From Bubalus kerabau (Eukaryota; Chordata; Mammalia; Artiodactyla; Bovidae), in the NCBI RefSeq assembly GCF_029407905.1, contig NC_073628.1, positions 88,594,501-88,658,500 of the forward strand: 64,000 bases of DNA. Reading direction: 5' to 3'. Below are positions 26,342-38,161 of this stretch, in pieces; positions within the stretch are counted from its first letter, which is position 1, and every line of letters begins with the position of its first letter. Both the position numbers and the translations under genes were made by a program. Under the pieces are notes generated by a model. That model saw nothing but the letters and a program-made list of their open reading frames with translations, made no database searches and was not told the DNA's origin.

Positions 26342-27480
26342 CTCATGCATTATCATGGGCCCACAAAACTCCTGCAATGAGACGGTCTTGATAGTACCTT
26401 TTTTTTCTTGTGGGCACAGCTGGAAACAACAGGCCTTGCTCTTGTCTCATTGTTTTTCCTCCCCATGGAGAAGTCTCACCACATGAACACAAGGGGTACA
26501 CAAGGGAACTAGAGTGTTCTGCTTTTTCTTAGGAAGCTTTGCCTCTTAAGCTCTCTATCCTAAACTAGAACACTGAACACCTTCTTCTGGGCCAAACCCA
26601 ATTCCCTGTCCCTAAACAGAAAAAAATTATGATACAAAGGGGAAAGTGACTAAGAACTGTCTGTTGTATTTTCACTTGGTTTTATTTTGTTAGTATGTGT
26701 ATTTTATTACCCTTGTCTGTATATATTTTATTATCTCTAGTAGTACTCTAAGGCTGGCCTATTTAATACCTAATGATTCTATGCCTTTTTCCTCCAGTTT
26801 GTTAGTAGCATTATGTTAATAAAACTTGCTGTTGGGATTTAATTTTTCAAGGTATATTTTCCACTCATACATCTCACAGGAAGAGAAAGTATTTTTATTT
26901 TTGTTTATTAAGATATTAAAAAAAGTAAGAGGGGAGGATAGGAAGTATAGGAGGAAAGAAAGTTAATGTTGATGTTTAATGTTCCTATAGAATACTGACG
27001 TTTTCTTAATGTGCAGAAATTTATTTTCAAATAACTAAATAGAATGTGAGAAGTACATGTTTTATTTCTGTAAATTGGCTACCACTTTCACTTAAGAAAT
27101 TTGAAAAGCATAATAGTGATTTTAATTGATTACAAAATGTTTTATGCTTTGTCGTACTCTTTTTGCTTAGATTTTAGAGGTATATTACTAAGCCAGCACC
27201 TTTACTCCTCTGCAGTTTTGTTTTGGATCAAGTTAATGTTTGCATAAGTTTTTTTCATGTATTGTATAATCCCCATCCACATGTAATTCCCATCCACTCA
27301 ACAAAGAATTCCTAAGCAACTTGTATGAGTAGAACGTAGTATTTAGCATGAGTGAAGTGTAAGGATGACTTAGACATGAGTGTCCTCAGTTCAGAGTCAG
27401 AGGAAAGAAGCAAAGGTGTTCTGATATGAGCTGATATCAGGTAGAGTGGTGAAGAGGTTGTAGAAATGGTGAAGTTTGAA

Positions 27481-27632
27481 CTTCCCTGGTAGTCCAGTGG
27501 CTAGGACTCCATGCTTCCAATGCAGTTGGCCTGGGTTTGATCCTTGATCAGGGAACTAGATCCCAGCACTGCAACTGGAAGAACCTGCTTGCTGTAACTA
27601 AGGCCTGACACAGCCTAATTAATTAATTAATT
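27481..27632 (+). repeat. CHR-type tRNA-derived SINE
   Basis: CTTCCCTGGTAGTCCAGTGG, then CTAGGACTCCATGCTTCCAA, then CTGGGTTTGATCCTTGATCA matches the cetartiodactyl CHR family. It ends in an AATTAATTAATTAATTTTAAAA tail. The tRNA-like portion is a SINE head and not a functional tRNA gene. Confidence 0.85.
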
Positions 27633-28418
27633 TTAAAAGGGTGTCTGCAGCAGGAATTTACTGGAGGTTGAAAAGAGAAAAGAAATAGCATGAAAAAAAT
27701 GGGATGGGTGAAGTTTGTCCAAGTCTAAGATATAAAGGTATATAGTTAATGGATGACCAAATTGAAGATAATCCTAAGCCAGCTAAGTAATAGGAGACGT
27801 TGAATGCCAGCTAAGAAGCGTACATAATTTTATATATAAGACTTATGTTTAAGATTTTTGAAAAGGATGATAAGATCTATATTAAAAGAAGGTTACTCTT
27901 AAGGGCAATTTGTAGAATTGTTTGAGAGAGCAGAGAACCTAGAGATTAACTAGTAATCTGTTCTAGAAGTTAATGTGCAAGGCATTGAAGACCTAAGTTA
28001 AGATATAAGTGGAGATATGGACGTGTAATATTTGACAGTGTTTGACGATTGCCAGAATAACTCCATGCTTGTTCAAATGAATATTGTTAAGAACTCCTAT
28101 GAACAGAATGTAGTTTTTAGCACGAGTGACCCGTAAAGGTGACTCAGAAATGGATGTCTTCAGAAACATAAGACAAAAAGGAAGATAAGCTCTGTTTTAG
28201 GCATGCTGACTCAGGTATCGCAGGTACTTTTGGAACAGACGTGTGAAAGAGTATAGCTCTGCAGCATAGGAAGTTCATGAGAGCTAGAATCATCGTTTTG
28301 GAAGTCAGACAAAAAGAAAATAGTTGAAGCTGTGATCATAGACATTGCCAGGAAGTGGTGAGTGAACTGAGAATATTATTGAACTCTGAGGGATTACCTA
28401 AATTATAAGGATTCAGTA

Positions 28419-28650
28419 TAGCTGAATGATCAAAATCATGGACTCTGGGATCAGACCTTCTCAATTCAAACCCAACTCTGCCATGTGGTCTGTAAGACCC
28501 TAGACAAGTAAGTAACTGTGCACTAGTTTTGTGTGTAAAATGGACATAACAATAGTGTCAACTTGAAAGAGTTGGCAAACCAAGGCATGTGCATAACCTA
28601 CGGCTTGACATATAGTAAGCTATCAAATGTTAGTTATATTTAAGTGGAGT
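28419..28650 (+). repeat. MIR SINE
   Basis: CATGGACTCTGGGATCAGAC, CAATTCAAACCCAACTCTGC, the AAGTAAGTAACTGTGCA region, GTGTAAAATGGACATAACAA and CATATAGTAAGCTATCAAAT line up in MIR order over almost the whole element. Confidence 0.8.
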
Positions 28651-28794
28651 GCAGAGAAAACAGTGGTGTGTGTATATACTCAAACATGATTGTATTTATA
28701 ACATAATTGTGATCATTCAGTTTTATGTATATTTGATAATATTAAATTTATGAGACTCCAGATATAATTGGAGTTTCAGAATCAATGTTGTATT

Positions 28795-29275
28795 CTTCAG
28801 TTCAGTCGCTCAGTCGTGTCCGACTCTTTGCAACCCTATGAACCGCAGCACGCCAGGCCTCCCTGTCCATCACCAACTCCCAGAGTTTACCCAAACTCAT
28901 GTCCATTGAGTCGGTGATGCCATCCAACCATCTCATCCTCTGTCGTCCCCTTCTCCTCCTGCCCTCAATCTTTCCTAGCATCAGGGTCTTTTCCAGTGAG
29001 TCAGCTCTTCGCATCAGATGGCCAAAGTATTGGAGTTTCAGCTTCAACATCAGTCCTTCCAATGAACACCCAGGACTGATCTCCTTTAGGATGGACTGGT
29101 TGGATCTCCTTGCAGTCCAAGGGACTCTGAAGAGTCTTTTCCAACATCACAGTTCAAAAGCATCAATACTCTGGCGGTCAGCTTTCTTTATAGTCCAACT
29201 CTCACATCCGTACATGACCACTGGAAAAAGCATAGCCTTGGCTAGACGGACCTTTGTTTTGCAAAGTAATGCTAA
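28795..29275 (-). mobile_element. BovB LINE, 3' end (5'-truncated)
   Basis: The minus strand encodes the terminal GRQRMRWLDGITDSMDMSLG segment and the noncoding 3' end. A near-perfect duplication AATGTTGTATT (28784-28794) / AATGTTTTATT (29276-29286) flanks it. Confidence 0.93.
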
Positions 29276-29626
29276 AATGTTTTATTAAGACTTACCCTAT
29301 ACTAATAGGAAACCTAAGAATCTCAACCAAAGTTTCATTCAGATTTTCATTTCAAACATTGTTTTACAATGTTCTTTTTTCCTAAGAATAATAATTCTGA
29401 TATATGTGTCTATTTTTAATATTGAAATGATTATTAAATAAATGTGTCATAAAACACCTACCTAATGAGTCTTATTCCCTGATTTGATTGACCCCAAAGT
29501 AGTCATCTGACACTTCCGGGTCAAAAGGAAAGAGGCTTTATTACTGAATCTTTTACATATATTATGTTTATTAGTGAAATGCAAATAAGTATACCTATAA
29601 GTATATATGTTTTTTCTCTTTATTTT

Positions 29627-29680
29627 ATTTTTTTAATTTTATTTTATTTTTAAACTTTACATAATTGTATTAGTTTTTAA
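29627..29680 (-). mobile_element. Ruminant L1 3' end scrap
   Basis: AATTTTATTTTATTTTTAAA followed by CTTTACATAATTGTATTAGT repeats the start of the next element. It is a second, much shorter insertion of the same terminus. Confidence 0.75.
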
Positions 29681-29758
29681 TATTTTAAAATACAATGATG
29701 GTTTATATTTTTCAAGGCTCAATATTTGTGATTAAAATTACAAATACATGGTAATCTT

Positions 29759-30180
29759 TTTTTTTCTTTTTTTTTTAATTTTATTTTATTTTTAAAACTT
29801 TACATAATTGTATTAGTTTTGCCAAATATCAAAATGAATCCACCACAGGTATACATGTGTTCCCCACCCTGAACCCTCCTCCTTCCTCCCTCCCCATACC
29901 ATCCCTCTGGGTCGTCCCAGTGCACTAGCCCCAAGCATCCAGTATCATGCATCGAACCTGGACTGGCAACTTATTTCATACATGATATTTTACATGTTTC
30001 AATGCCATTCTCCCAAATCTTCCCACCCTCTCCCTCTCCCACAGAGTCCATAAGACTGTTCTATACATCAGTGTCTCTTTTGCTGTCTCGTACACAGGGT
30101 TATTGTTACCATCTTTCTAAATTCCATATATATGTGTTAGTATACTGTATTGGTGTTTTTCTTTCTGGCTTACTTCACTC
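29759..30180 (-). mobile_element. Ruminant L1, 5'-truncated, with target-site duplication
   Basis: The + strand begins with a T run and continues through CCAAATATCAAAATGAATCC, CTCTGGGTCGTCCCAGTGCA, CATCGAACCTGGACTGGCAA and GTTATTGTTACCATCTTTCT to TTTCTGGCTTACTTCACTC. This is the antisense 3' end of the young ruminant L1. TGGTAATCTT stands on both sides (29749-29758 and 30181-30190). Confidence 0.93.
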
Positions 30181-30329
30181 TGGTAATCTTAATGGCAAAA
30201 AACCAAATTGTAATTTTAATACATTTTATTACAAGTTTTTTTATATTTTTGGTAAGAGCCAATTTAATTTAGTGGCCAGAATTAAGTGATATGGGTTTCC
30301 TTGTAATATATGCACGCTTAGTTTTTTCA

Positions 30330-30537
30330 GTCACAACTTAGTTTTTTGCAGACACAACTGAAGCCTATCCATACATACTATGGTCTGTAGCCTCCCAGGC
30401 TTCTCTGTCCATGGGATTTTCTAAGCAAGCATACTGGAGTGGGTTGCCATGCCCTAATCTTCCCTACCCAGGGATTTAATGCATGTCTCCATCGTTGAAG
30501 GTGGATTCTTTGCCCCTGAGCAACCAAGTAAGTCCTT
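30330..30537 (-). repeat. Bov-tA SINE, diverged
   Basis: GCAGACACAACTGAAGCC, CTCCCAGGCTTCTCTGTCCA, GGGATTTTCTAAGCAAGCAT, TACTGGAGTGGGTTGCCATG and GGTGGATTCTTTGCCCCTGA are Bov-tA blocks in reverse orientation. Confidence 0.88.
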
Positions 30538-30544
30538 ATGTAAA

Positions 30545-32590
30545 GCAATGGAATGAAACATTACAAAAGTAGGAAGTCAAGAGATACCTGGAGTAACAGG
30601 CAAATTTGGCCTTGGAGTACAAAACAAAGCAGGTCAAAGGCTACCAGAGTTTTACCAAGAGAACGCACTGGTCATAGCAAACACCTTCTTCCAACAACAC
30701 AAGAGAAGACTCTATACATGGACATCACCAGATGGTCAATACCAAAATCAGATTGATTATATTCTTTGCAGCCAAAGATGGAAGAGCTCTGTACAGTCAG
30801 CAAAAACAAGACCAGGAGCTGACTGTGGCTCAGATCATGAACTCCTTATTGCCAAATTCAGACTTAAATTGAAGAAAGTAGGGAAAACCACTAGACCATT
30901 CAGGTATGACCTAAATCAAATCCCTTGTGATTATACAGTGGAAGTGAGAAATAGATTCAAGGGATTAGATCTGATAGACAGAATGGCTGAAGAACTATGC
31001 ACAGAGGTTTGTGGCATTGTGCAGGAGGCAGTGATCAAGACCATCCCCATGGAAAAGAAATGCAAAAAAGCAAAATGGTTGTCAGAGGAGACCTTAATGC
31101 AAAGTCAGGTTGACCTTAGGAAACAAAGTTAGTGGAGACGATGGGATTCCAGTTGAGCTATTTCAAATCCTAAAAGATGATGCTGTGAAAGTGCTGCACT
31201 CAATATGCCAGCAAATTTGGAAGACTCAACAGTGGCCACAGGACTGGAAAAGGTCCGTTTTCATTCCAATCCCAAAGAAAGCCAATGCCAAAGAATCTTC
31301 AAACTACCGCCCAGTTGCACTCATCTCACACACTAGCAAAGTAATGCTCAAAATTCTCCAAGCCAGGCTTCAACAGTATGTGAATCATGAACTTCCAGAT
31401 GTTTAAACTGGAGTTAGAAAAGGTAGAGGAACCAGAGATCAAATTTCCAACATACATTGAATCATAGAAAAAGCAAGAGAGTTCCAGAAAAACCTCTACT
31501 TCTGCTTGTTTGATTATGCCAAAGCCTTTGACTGTGTGGATCACAACAAACTGTGGAAAATTTTTTAAGAGATAGGAATACAAACCACTGACCTGCCTGC
31601 TGAGAAGTCTGTATACAGGTCAAGAAGCAACAGTTAGAACTGGCCGTGGAACAACAGACTGGTTCCAAATCGTGAAAGGAGTACATCAAGGCTGTATGTT
31701 GTCACCCTGCTTCTTTAACTTATATGCAGAGTACATCATGCAAAATACCAGGCTGGATGAAGCACAAGTTGGAATCAGGATTGCCAGAAGAAATATCAGT
31801 AACCTCAGATATGCAGATGACCCAACCCTTATGGCAGAAAGTGAAGAGGAACTAAAGAGATTCTTGATGAAAGTGAGAGAGGAGAGTGAAAAAGTTGGCT
31901 TAAAACTCAACATTCAGAAAATGATCATCAGGTCATCCAGTCCCAGCACTTCATGGCAAATAGATGGGGAAAAAATGGAAGCAGTGAGAGACTTCATTTT
32001 CTTAGGCTCCAAAATCACTGCAGATGGTGACCCCCAGCCATGAAATTAAAAGGTTTGCTCCTTGGAAGGAAAGCTATTACCAACCTAGATAGCATGTTAA
32101 AAAAGCAGAGACATTACTTTGCCAACAAAGGTCTGTCTAGTCAAAGTTGTGGTTTTTCCAGTAGTCATGTATTGATGTGAGAGTTGAACTATAAAGAAAG
32201 CTGAGCACTGAAGAATTGATGCTTTTGAGCTGTGGTGTTGGAGAAGACTCTTGAGAGTCCCTTGGACTGAAAGGAGTTCAAAGCAGTTAATCCTAAAGGA
32301 AATGAGTTCTGAATATTCATTGGATGGACTGATGCTGAAACTGAAACTCAAATCCTTTGGCCACCTGATACAAAGAACTGACTCATTGGAAAAGACCCCG
32401 ATGCTGGGAAAGATTGAAGGCTGGAAGAGAAGGGGATGACAGAGGATGAGATGGTTGGATGGCATCACCAACCTGATGGACGTGAGTTTGAGTAAACTGT
32501 GGGAGTTGATGATGGACAGGGAACCCTGGCGTGTTGCAGCGCATTGGGTTACAAAGAGTCGGACGTAACTGAGTGACTGAACTGAAATAG
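30545..32590 (+). mobile_element. BovB LINE, 5'-truncated with internal deletion
   Basis: It begins in the C-terminal part of the endonuclease region (the LYTWTSPDGQYQNQIDYILC-type segment is readable across frames), then gives KVGKTTRPFRYDLNQIP. At about 31100-31135 it jumps to GDDGIPVELFQILKDDAVKV, missing a few hundred bases present in the copy at 57205. RT motifs follow: a frame-broken motif A region, GVHQGCMLSPCFFNLYAEY, and LRYADDPTLMAESEEEL (YADD). The 3' end is complete (GTCGGACGTAACTGAGTGAC). Stops and frameshifts make it non-coding. Confidence 0.95.
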
Positions 32591-33454
32591 CCTATTAACA
32601 ATGTTGTGATAGTTTGTGCTTTTTCACCATTGCAGCCCTTAGGACCTAGCATAGTGACCAGATCATTAAGTATTTACTGGTAAATAAAAAGAAATTGACT
32701 GTAGATTGCTTCTGTTGGGCCATAAGTTTCAAGTTAGCTTCTCTTTTTAAATCTGTGGTTAAGTTTCTATGCAGTTACTCCATTCCGTGAAAGCCTTTCA
32801 AGCTCACATTTTGCATAAGTTAAAAAGTTACTTTGCGCTTTGGATTTTAGAGTTGGAAAGCCTATACAGGTACTTTACAAATATTCTGTCATTCCAAAGC
32901 TTTTGGTTACTGTGGAAGTAACCAAATTGAGATCCTGTGTAGTGGCTGCATAACTTAGCAAATGTTCAGTTATCACTGATAACAGTTACTTAGTTCTTCA
33001 GTCCATGTGGCTGAAAATACAAATAAATGACTTTAGGGACATGAACTCAAAACATGGAATCTGGCCCTGTCTCAGCTACTTTTAAGTTGTGTAGTCATGA
33101 GCAAGCCAATAATTTTCTCCTAAAATGCATCTTTCTTCATAATCAATCAGTTAGATAAGTTCTACTTCTACCTTGTGACCCTCAAATGACATGTGATGTA
33201 CTATAAAGTATGGTAGATAGCATAAAATGCTATGCTGTGTCAGAGCTCCTCACTTCTTTGGTACCATACACCCCTTGGGCCATCTGGAGAAGCTTAGGGA
33301 GCTCCTCTCAGAAATGTATAAACATTAGAAACAATTATATTGAAATACAGTTTTTAAAATATTTTAAAAATGATATAGTAGTTAGTATATGATTCTTCGT
33401 TAACATAGTAAGTATAATGTTATTGCTGTGGGTATAATGAAGTAGTTTTGAAGT

Positions 33455-33757
33455 CAGTCAGTTCAGTTGCTCAGTCATGTCCAACTCTTTGCGACCCCAT
33501 GAATCGCAGCACGCCAGGCCTCCCTGTCCACCACCAACTCCTGGAGTTTACTCAAACTCACATCCGTCGAGTCGGTGATGCCATCCAGCCATCTCATCCT
33601 CTGGCGTCCCCTTCTCCTCCTGTCCCCAGTCCCTCCCAGCATCAGAGTCTTTTCCAATGAGTCAACTCTTCGCATGAGGTGGCCAAAGTACTGGAGTTTC
33701 AGTTTTAGCATCAGTCCTTCCAGTGAACACCCAGCACTGATCTCCTTTAGGATGGAC
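33455..33757 (-). mobile_element. BovB LINE 3' end with 12-bp target-site duplication
   Basis: This 303-bp insertion reads the BovB 3' end on the minus strand. TAGTTTTGAAGT flanks it exactly (33443-33454 and 33758-33769), so its boundaries are well defined. Confidence 0.95.
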
Positions 33758-34306
33758 TAGTTTTGAAGTAGTGATGACTAAATGTTTTGATATACTCATA
33801 GGAACTATAACGTGATTAGTTTTGCTGACAAAAATCACCAGTACTGCTAATACCACTGTTGTTTGTTGCTTATCTTTGTAATTGAAAGAAATGCTAGTTT
33901 CATTTAGAAGGTTAGTGAAAATAAAGCTGTAATTGCTTTTCTCATTCAAGTTCACCGGCCTTTGAATTGTTTACTGAGCCCAAATTTAAGAACTACTATA
34001 ATATATTAATGCTAGTAATTACCATTAACAGTGTGTTTTTAAAAGATGCATATCACTACTTCAGGCATTTAACACATCTATTTGAAAGTGACAACTTGTA
34101 AATTATGTGTGGTTTAGTTTGATTCATATCGGGATTAACATTTTAATTCTTCCAATATCACAATAGTTAACGGCACGTGTAGAAAATCTGAAGTTTTGAG
34201 GACAGATCTTTAAATATACAACTTATAAAAACTGATTCTATTGAAATGATTGTTTGTAGACCTGTTGTGTGAAAGAATTAAACTTCTTTCCTAAAATTAT
34301 CGCCAG

Positions 34307-34454
34307 GATCAGCCAAGATCTCGCTCTCATTGCTCGGGAAATCAACGATGTAGCAGGAGAGATAGATTCAGTGACGTCCTCGGGCACTGCCCCCAGCACC
34401 ACAGTAAGCACTGCCGCCACCACCCCCGGCTCTGCCATAGACACTAGAGAAGAG
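34307..34454 (+). CDS. CEP170: CEP170 coding exon (ISQDLALIAREINDVAGEID)
   Basis: This 148-nt exon has one base completing Arg plus 49 codons, and ends in phase 0. It encodes the helical ISQDLALIAREINDVAGEID segment followed by a Ser/Thr/Ala/Pro-rich linker ending in DTREE. The preferred donor is GAG|GTAGGA. A second possible donor 30 nt further on (AAG|GTTCTT) would add ten in-frame residues, VGDLHGDMHK; see findings. The local GC content rises clearly over the linker (TCCTCGGGCACTGCCCCC), unlike the surrounding AT-rich intron. Confidence 0.96.
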
Positions 34455-36475
34455 GTAGGAGATCTTCATGGAGACATGCATAAGGTTCTTTCTTTTCTTT
34501 ATTTCTTTTGCTTTTAGCTTTCTGCTCAGTTTTTTTTGGTTACATCCATCCTCCCTATTTGCATGAAGCTCTGCATTTGCCAACTTTGCTTTAACAAATT
34601 CCTTTTCTTAAAACAAAACTAGTAAAGGCTAACATTTGGTCTACTATTAGCATGAAGCTGTAAAATTATTTAAAATAAACACTTTGTAAAATACAAAAAT
34701 AAATGGTACCTAGAAAGCACATCCAAATTTGGTAAATAATTGTATAAATAATAAATCATTATATAAAGTTTCTGTAAATCTTACATAGGTTCTTCACTAG
34801 AAATTATCTCTAGTAGCAAGACAAAGTCTATAGTTTTTACTACTTAAAATAATTCTGTTGATGAATATATACATACATATATATATGCACAAAGATTCTT
34901 CAAAAATTGAAATATACATACATATACACACTCACTCAAATAATATGTATTCAGTTTTAAAACATTCTTGTGAACTGTGCAATGTAAGTTAGCATGTACA
35001 GACTATTGCCCCAAACCAGAGTCTCCTGCTCTCCCCCTCCAGGGGAGACCACAAACACAGATGGCTCCAGAAGTTAACTTTAAAATATAATATAAAAGTA
35101 ATGGTATTCTGTCCATGTTTGGTTTCTTGATTTGGTACAGAAATACCAAAAAAAGACAGACATTTTGAAAGAATGAGTTACAGTTTTATTAGGACAAAGC
35201 CACACTGATTTGTTTAATTATCCTCTGTTTTATGCTATAATGTCAGAATTGAGTAGTTGAACAGACATTGTAAGACTGCACAGCCTAAAATATTCATCAT
35301 TTGGCCCGTTACAGCAAAAATGTGCCAACCCCTAATGATGATTTATTTAATTTCCTTAATTTTATAAAATAATGTTCTCAATAGTAGCCGAAAATGGCTA
35401 GCCTTTTTGACACATTTAATTCTGGTAAACTCTTCTACTAAAATTTTCTTCAGTTGCTTTTTGTCACATTTATAATTTTATTCTTTAATGGTCATAATTT
35501 CATTGTTTTTTTCCCCTTTATGTGTTCTCTAATTTGGTAAATAATGTTTCATCAGTCTGTGTAGTTTTGTTACCACACTGATCAATTGTAAATGTGTATA
35601 AAAATTCATCCTTATTGGTGAAAAACAAAAGGATCTTCTTGGTGGCAAGACATACACAATTCTTCCTGGTACATTTTGAATGATGAAGATATTATTTTCT
35701 CAGCTGTCTAACTAAATTATACCTAACGTGATTGTACATTCACTCAGACTCAGTAAAATTTTTCAAACATTTCATTAAGTAGAATTCCATTTTTTCTTTT
35801 TGGCTTCATTTCTTATTACTATATTAGAGTTTATTCCTTCTTCAGTAAACCTGAGTTACTTTGTACTATACGTACATAATTTGCACTGCAGATGGCAGTG
35901 TATCACCTGTACTGGAATATGTCATTTCTGTAGCATTACCACTAAAAGTTTATCTAAGGTAAAAATACTTTGTGAATTAAAAATTTTTTTTTCTTTTGTA
36001 AACTTAATTATAATTTGTAATTTATGTATCTGTGAAGAAATTTGGCACCTGGATTTGGGGAGAAAAAAAGGAAAAAACAAGATAGGAAACTAAAAGAAAA
36101 AGAAACATTATTTTACACTGGTAAGGCAATGTGAGTAAAATGAACGCCTTGTCCATCTACATGGCTCAGCTTTTTCTATTTACCATCTGTGTTTTCCATT
36201 GGGGGAAACTTTATCCATGGAAGAATCAAATTTAACATAGTTATTATATATATTTTGGATTTTGAAAATAAAATCTATGTAGATGAACATCTATTTTATA
36301 AAACGGACACCTTTGAAGTGCTTATAAAAAGAAAGAGTAATTGGTTTATTGAAGATCTCATGCTTCTGTTACTGTCTGAGAATGGAATAACTTCTAACTA
36401 TAAAAACTGTAATGCCAGTATCTGTGTTTTTCCAAATTACTCTATGCTTATGAGGATTTGCTTTTGTCCTGTTAG
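34455..36475 (+). other. CEP170: CEP170 intron
   Basis: A 2.0-kb intron. It holds a possible in-frame exon extension at its start, an AT-rich dinucleotide stretch (34866-34930) and a diverged DNA-transposon-like repeat at 35180. Bases 35340-36475 are AT-rich with nothing recognised. Confidence 0.88.
35180..35336 (+). repeat. Old interspersed repeat, probably hAT-type DNA transposon remnant
   Basis: CAGTTTTATTAGGACAAAGC, GAATTGAGTAGTTGAACAGA, CCTAAAATATTCATCATTTG and GTTACAGCAAAAATGTGCCA match the order of blocks in a common old mammalian repeat. The repeat at 41093 belongs to the same family. I do not name the subfamily. Confidence 0.55.
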
Positions 36476-36646
36476 TTAGTTGATCGTGTTTTTGATGAAA
36501 GCCTCAACTTCCGAAAGATCCCTCCATTAGTTCATTCTAAAACACCAGAAGGAAACAACTGTCGGTCTAGTGACCCAAGACCTCAACCTGCAGAGCCTCC
36601 TGATCACTTAACAATTACAAGGCGGAGAACCTGGAGCAGGGATGAA
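36476..36646 (+). CDS. CEP170: CEP170 coding exon (LVDRVFDESLNFRKIPP)
   Basis: This 171-nt exon is exactly 57 codons with phase 0 at both ends. It encodes LVDRVFDESLNFRKIPPLVH, then a Pro-rich linker, then HLTITRRRTWSRDE. The acceptor is CTGTTAG, with a second AG four bases downstream whose use would break the frame. The donor is GAA|GTGAGT. Because both ends are phase 0, skipping it would keep the frame. Confidence 0.96.
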
Positions 36647-36721
36647 GTGAGTAAACTATAAACTTCAACAAATGGCAGAGGATGCATGCCCCATTGGTCG
36701 GAAAAAGAGGAGGAGAACTGT

Positions 36722-36935
36722 TCCATATGTGTGTGTGCGCCCAGTTGTGTCTCTTTGCAGTGTGATGGACTGTATGTAGCCTGCCAGGCTCCTCTGTCCA
36801 TAGGGTTTTCCTGTCAAAAATACTGGAGTGACTTTCCACTTCCTCCTGCGGGGGATCTTCCCGACCCAAGGATTGAACCTGTGTCTCCTGCATTGGAGAG
36901 TCTTTACCATGCACACCACCTGAGAATTCCCTTGT
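36722..36935 (-). repeat. Bov-tA SINE, diverged
   Basis: CTGCCAGGCTCCTCTGTCCA, CTGTCAAAAATACTGGAGTG, GATCTTCCCGACCCAAGGAT and GTGTCTCCTGCATTGGAGAG are Bov-tA blocks in reverse order. It starts only 75 bp after the exon end. Confidence 0.88.
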
Positions 36936-37239
36936 TTAATACTTACAAGCCTCTTAAGATAAACAGGGAAGGTTTGGGAATGGTAGAGGATTGGTGGGCT
37001 TTGGATTATTTTTGGAGCCTCACTTCAGGTCCTGTAAAGACTACATTTGTAAAACAAGGACAATTTTATATGGTTTTGCTTAGGATATAGGGCTGGGAAA
37101 AAAGTGCTTGTCCTTACAAGTAGAATAGAATTTCATCCTGGCATCACATCAATTACAAATAATTAACTCTAAATGAATTTAGTTCCTAAAGGGCAAAAGC
37201 AAAACTTTAAAGTTTTTAGTATAATACAGGTACATGTCT

Positions 37240-38112
37240 TTCAGCACTGCAGCAGGGAATGATTTCTTAAAAGACACAAAAAGTTTTGACTTATAAATAA
37301 AAGATTGATAAATTTGAGTGTATTAAAGGACTATGTGAAACATACAGGCAACGAGAGATTAGAATACAGAATATATCAGAGCTCCTCCAATCAGTTTAAA
37401 AAGGCAAAACAGCCTAAAAGAAAAATCTGCAAAAAACATGTGCAGCATTTCACTGAAAATACCCAAGGCCTATGAAGAGATGTTCAGCTTCATTAGTATT
37501 CAGAGAAATAGTTTTCAAGGCTACAGTGAGATTATTTTATATTCATTCAGTTGGCAACAAATTAAAAAGTCTTAAAACATTAGATATAGGAGAAGATGTG
37601 AATACATAGGCTTTCTTACTGTTGCTAGTAAGGTTAAATTGGTGGAGTCACTTTCGCAAACAGTTTGATATTATTTCCTAAAATTGAACATAAATGTAGC
37701 CCATTATGTAGCAGTTTTGCTGCTCGTGTATACCCTTTCTCATTTACAGCAAAAGTCATGAAAGAGGATATTCATAGTAGCACTGTGGGCAGTAACAAAA
37801 CTTGGGAACAGTCTTTAAGTGTTTGTATCTGAGGGAAATTGAATGTATAAACAGGTATGTGCACAAATTGAAAAATCAATGGAGGGATCAAAACAAATGA
37901 ACTACAGTATGCCACAATGTGGATGAATTTTAGCAATAGAACATAAAATGAAAATTATTCTCAAAAGATTGGATAAAATGTGTTTTGTCACAAATAACGT
38001 TATATACTTAGGACAGAAATAGATCTAGCAAATTATATAAAAAGAAAACCAAGGGAATGATGAATGGGATTCAGAATATTGTTTACCTTGAATAGAGGGA
38101 GACAGGGAGATG
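37240..38112 (+). mobile_element. Old L1 LINE fragment (ORF2 3' part)
   Basis: The + strand follows the L1 ORF2 3' region: AAAAGATTGATAAATTTGAG, CAGAATATATCAGAGCTCCT, GAAGAGATGTTCAGCTTCAT, CAGTTTGATATTATTTCCTA, GGATATTCATAGTAGCACTG and CAATGTGGATGAATTTTAGC. Stops abound, so it is an ancient copy. Confidence 0.75.
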
Positions 38113-38161
38113 GGAAAAAACACGTGACTAGAGGCAGATTATATTAGTCATCTGTTTCTTT

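Larger units (their letters stand above)
25047..34306 (+). other. CEP170: CEP170 intron (longest complete one)
   Basis: A 9.3-kb intron packed with repeats: Bov-tA (26115), CHR SINE (27481), MIR (28419), BovB (28795), L1 ends (29627, 29759), Bov-tA (30330), BovB (30545) and BovB (33455). The intervening stretches, including 25050-26110, 26345-27480 and 32600-33440, show nothing coding. Confidence 0.9.

Noticed and set aside
27481..27560. tRNA gene suggested by A- and B-box-like sequences (also at 41296 and 57030)
   Set aside because: These are the tRNA-derived heads of CHR SINEs. They do not close a proper cloverleaf and are followed by SINE bodies and A-rich tails.
27469..27716. GGTGAAGTTTG on both sides of the CHR SINE at 27481 as a target-site duplication
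   Set aside because: The second copy lies about 75 bp beyond the end of the SINE tail, so the match is probably coincidental.
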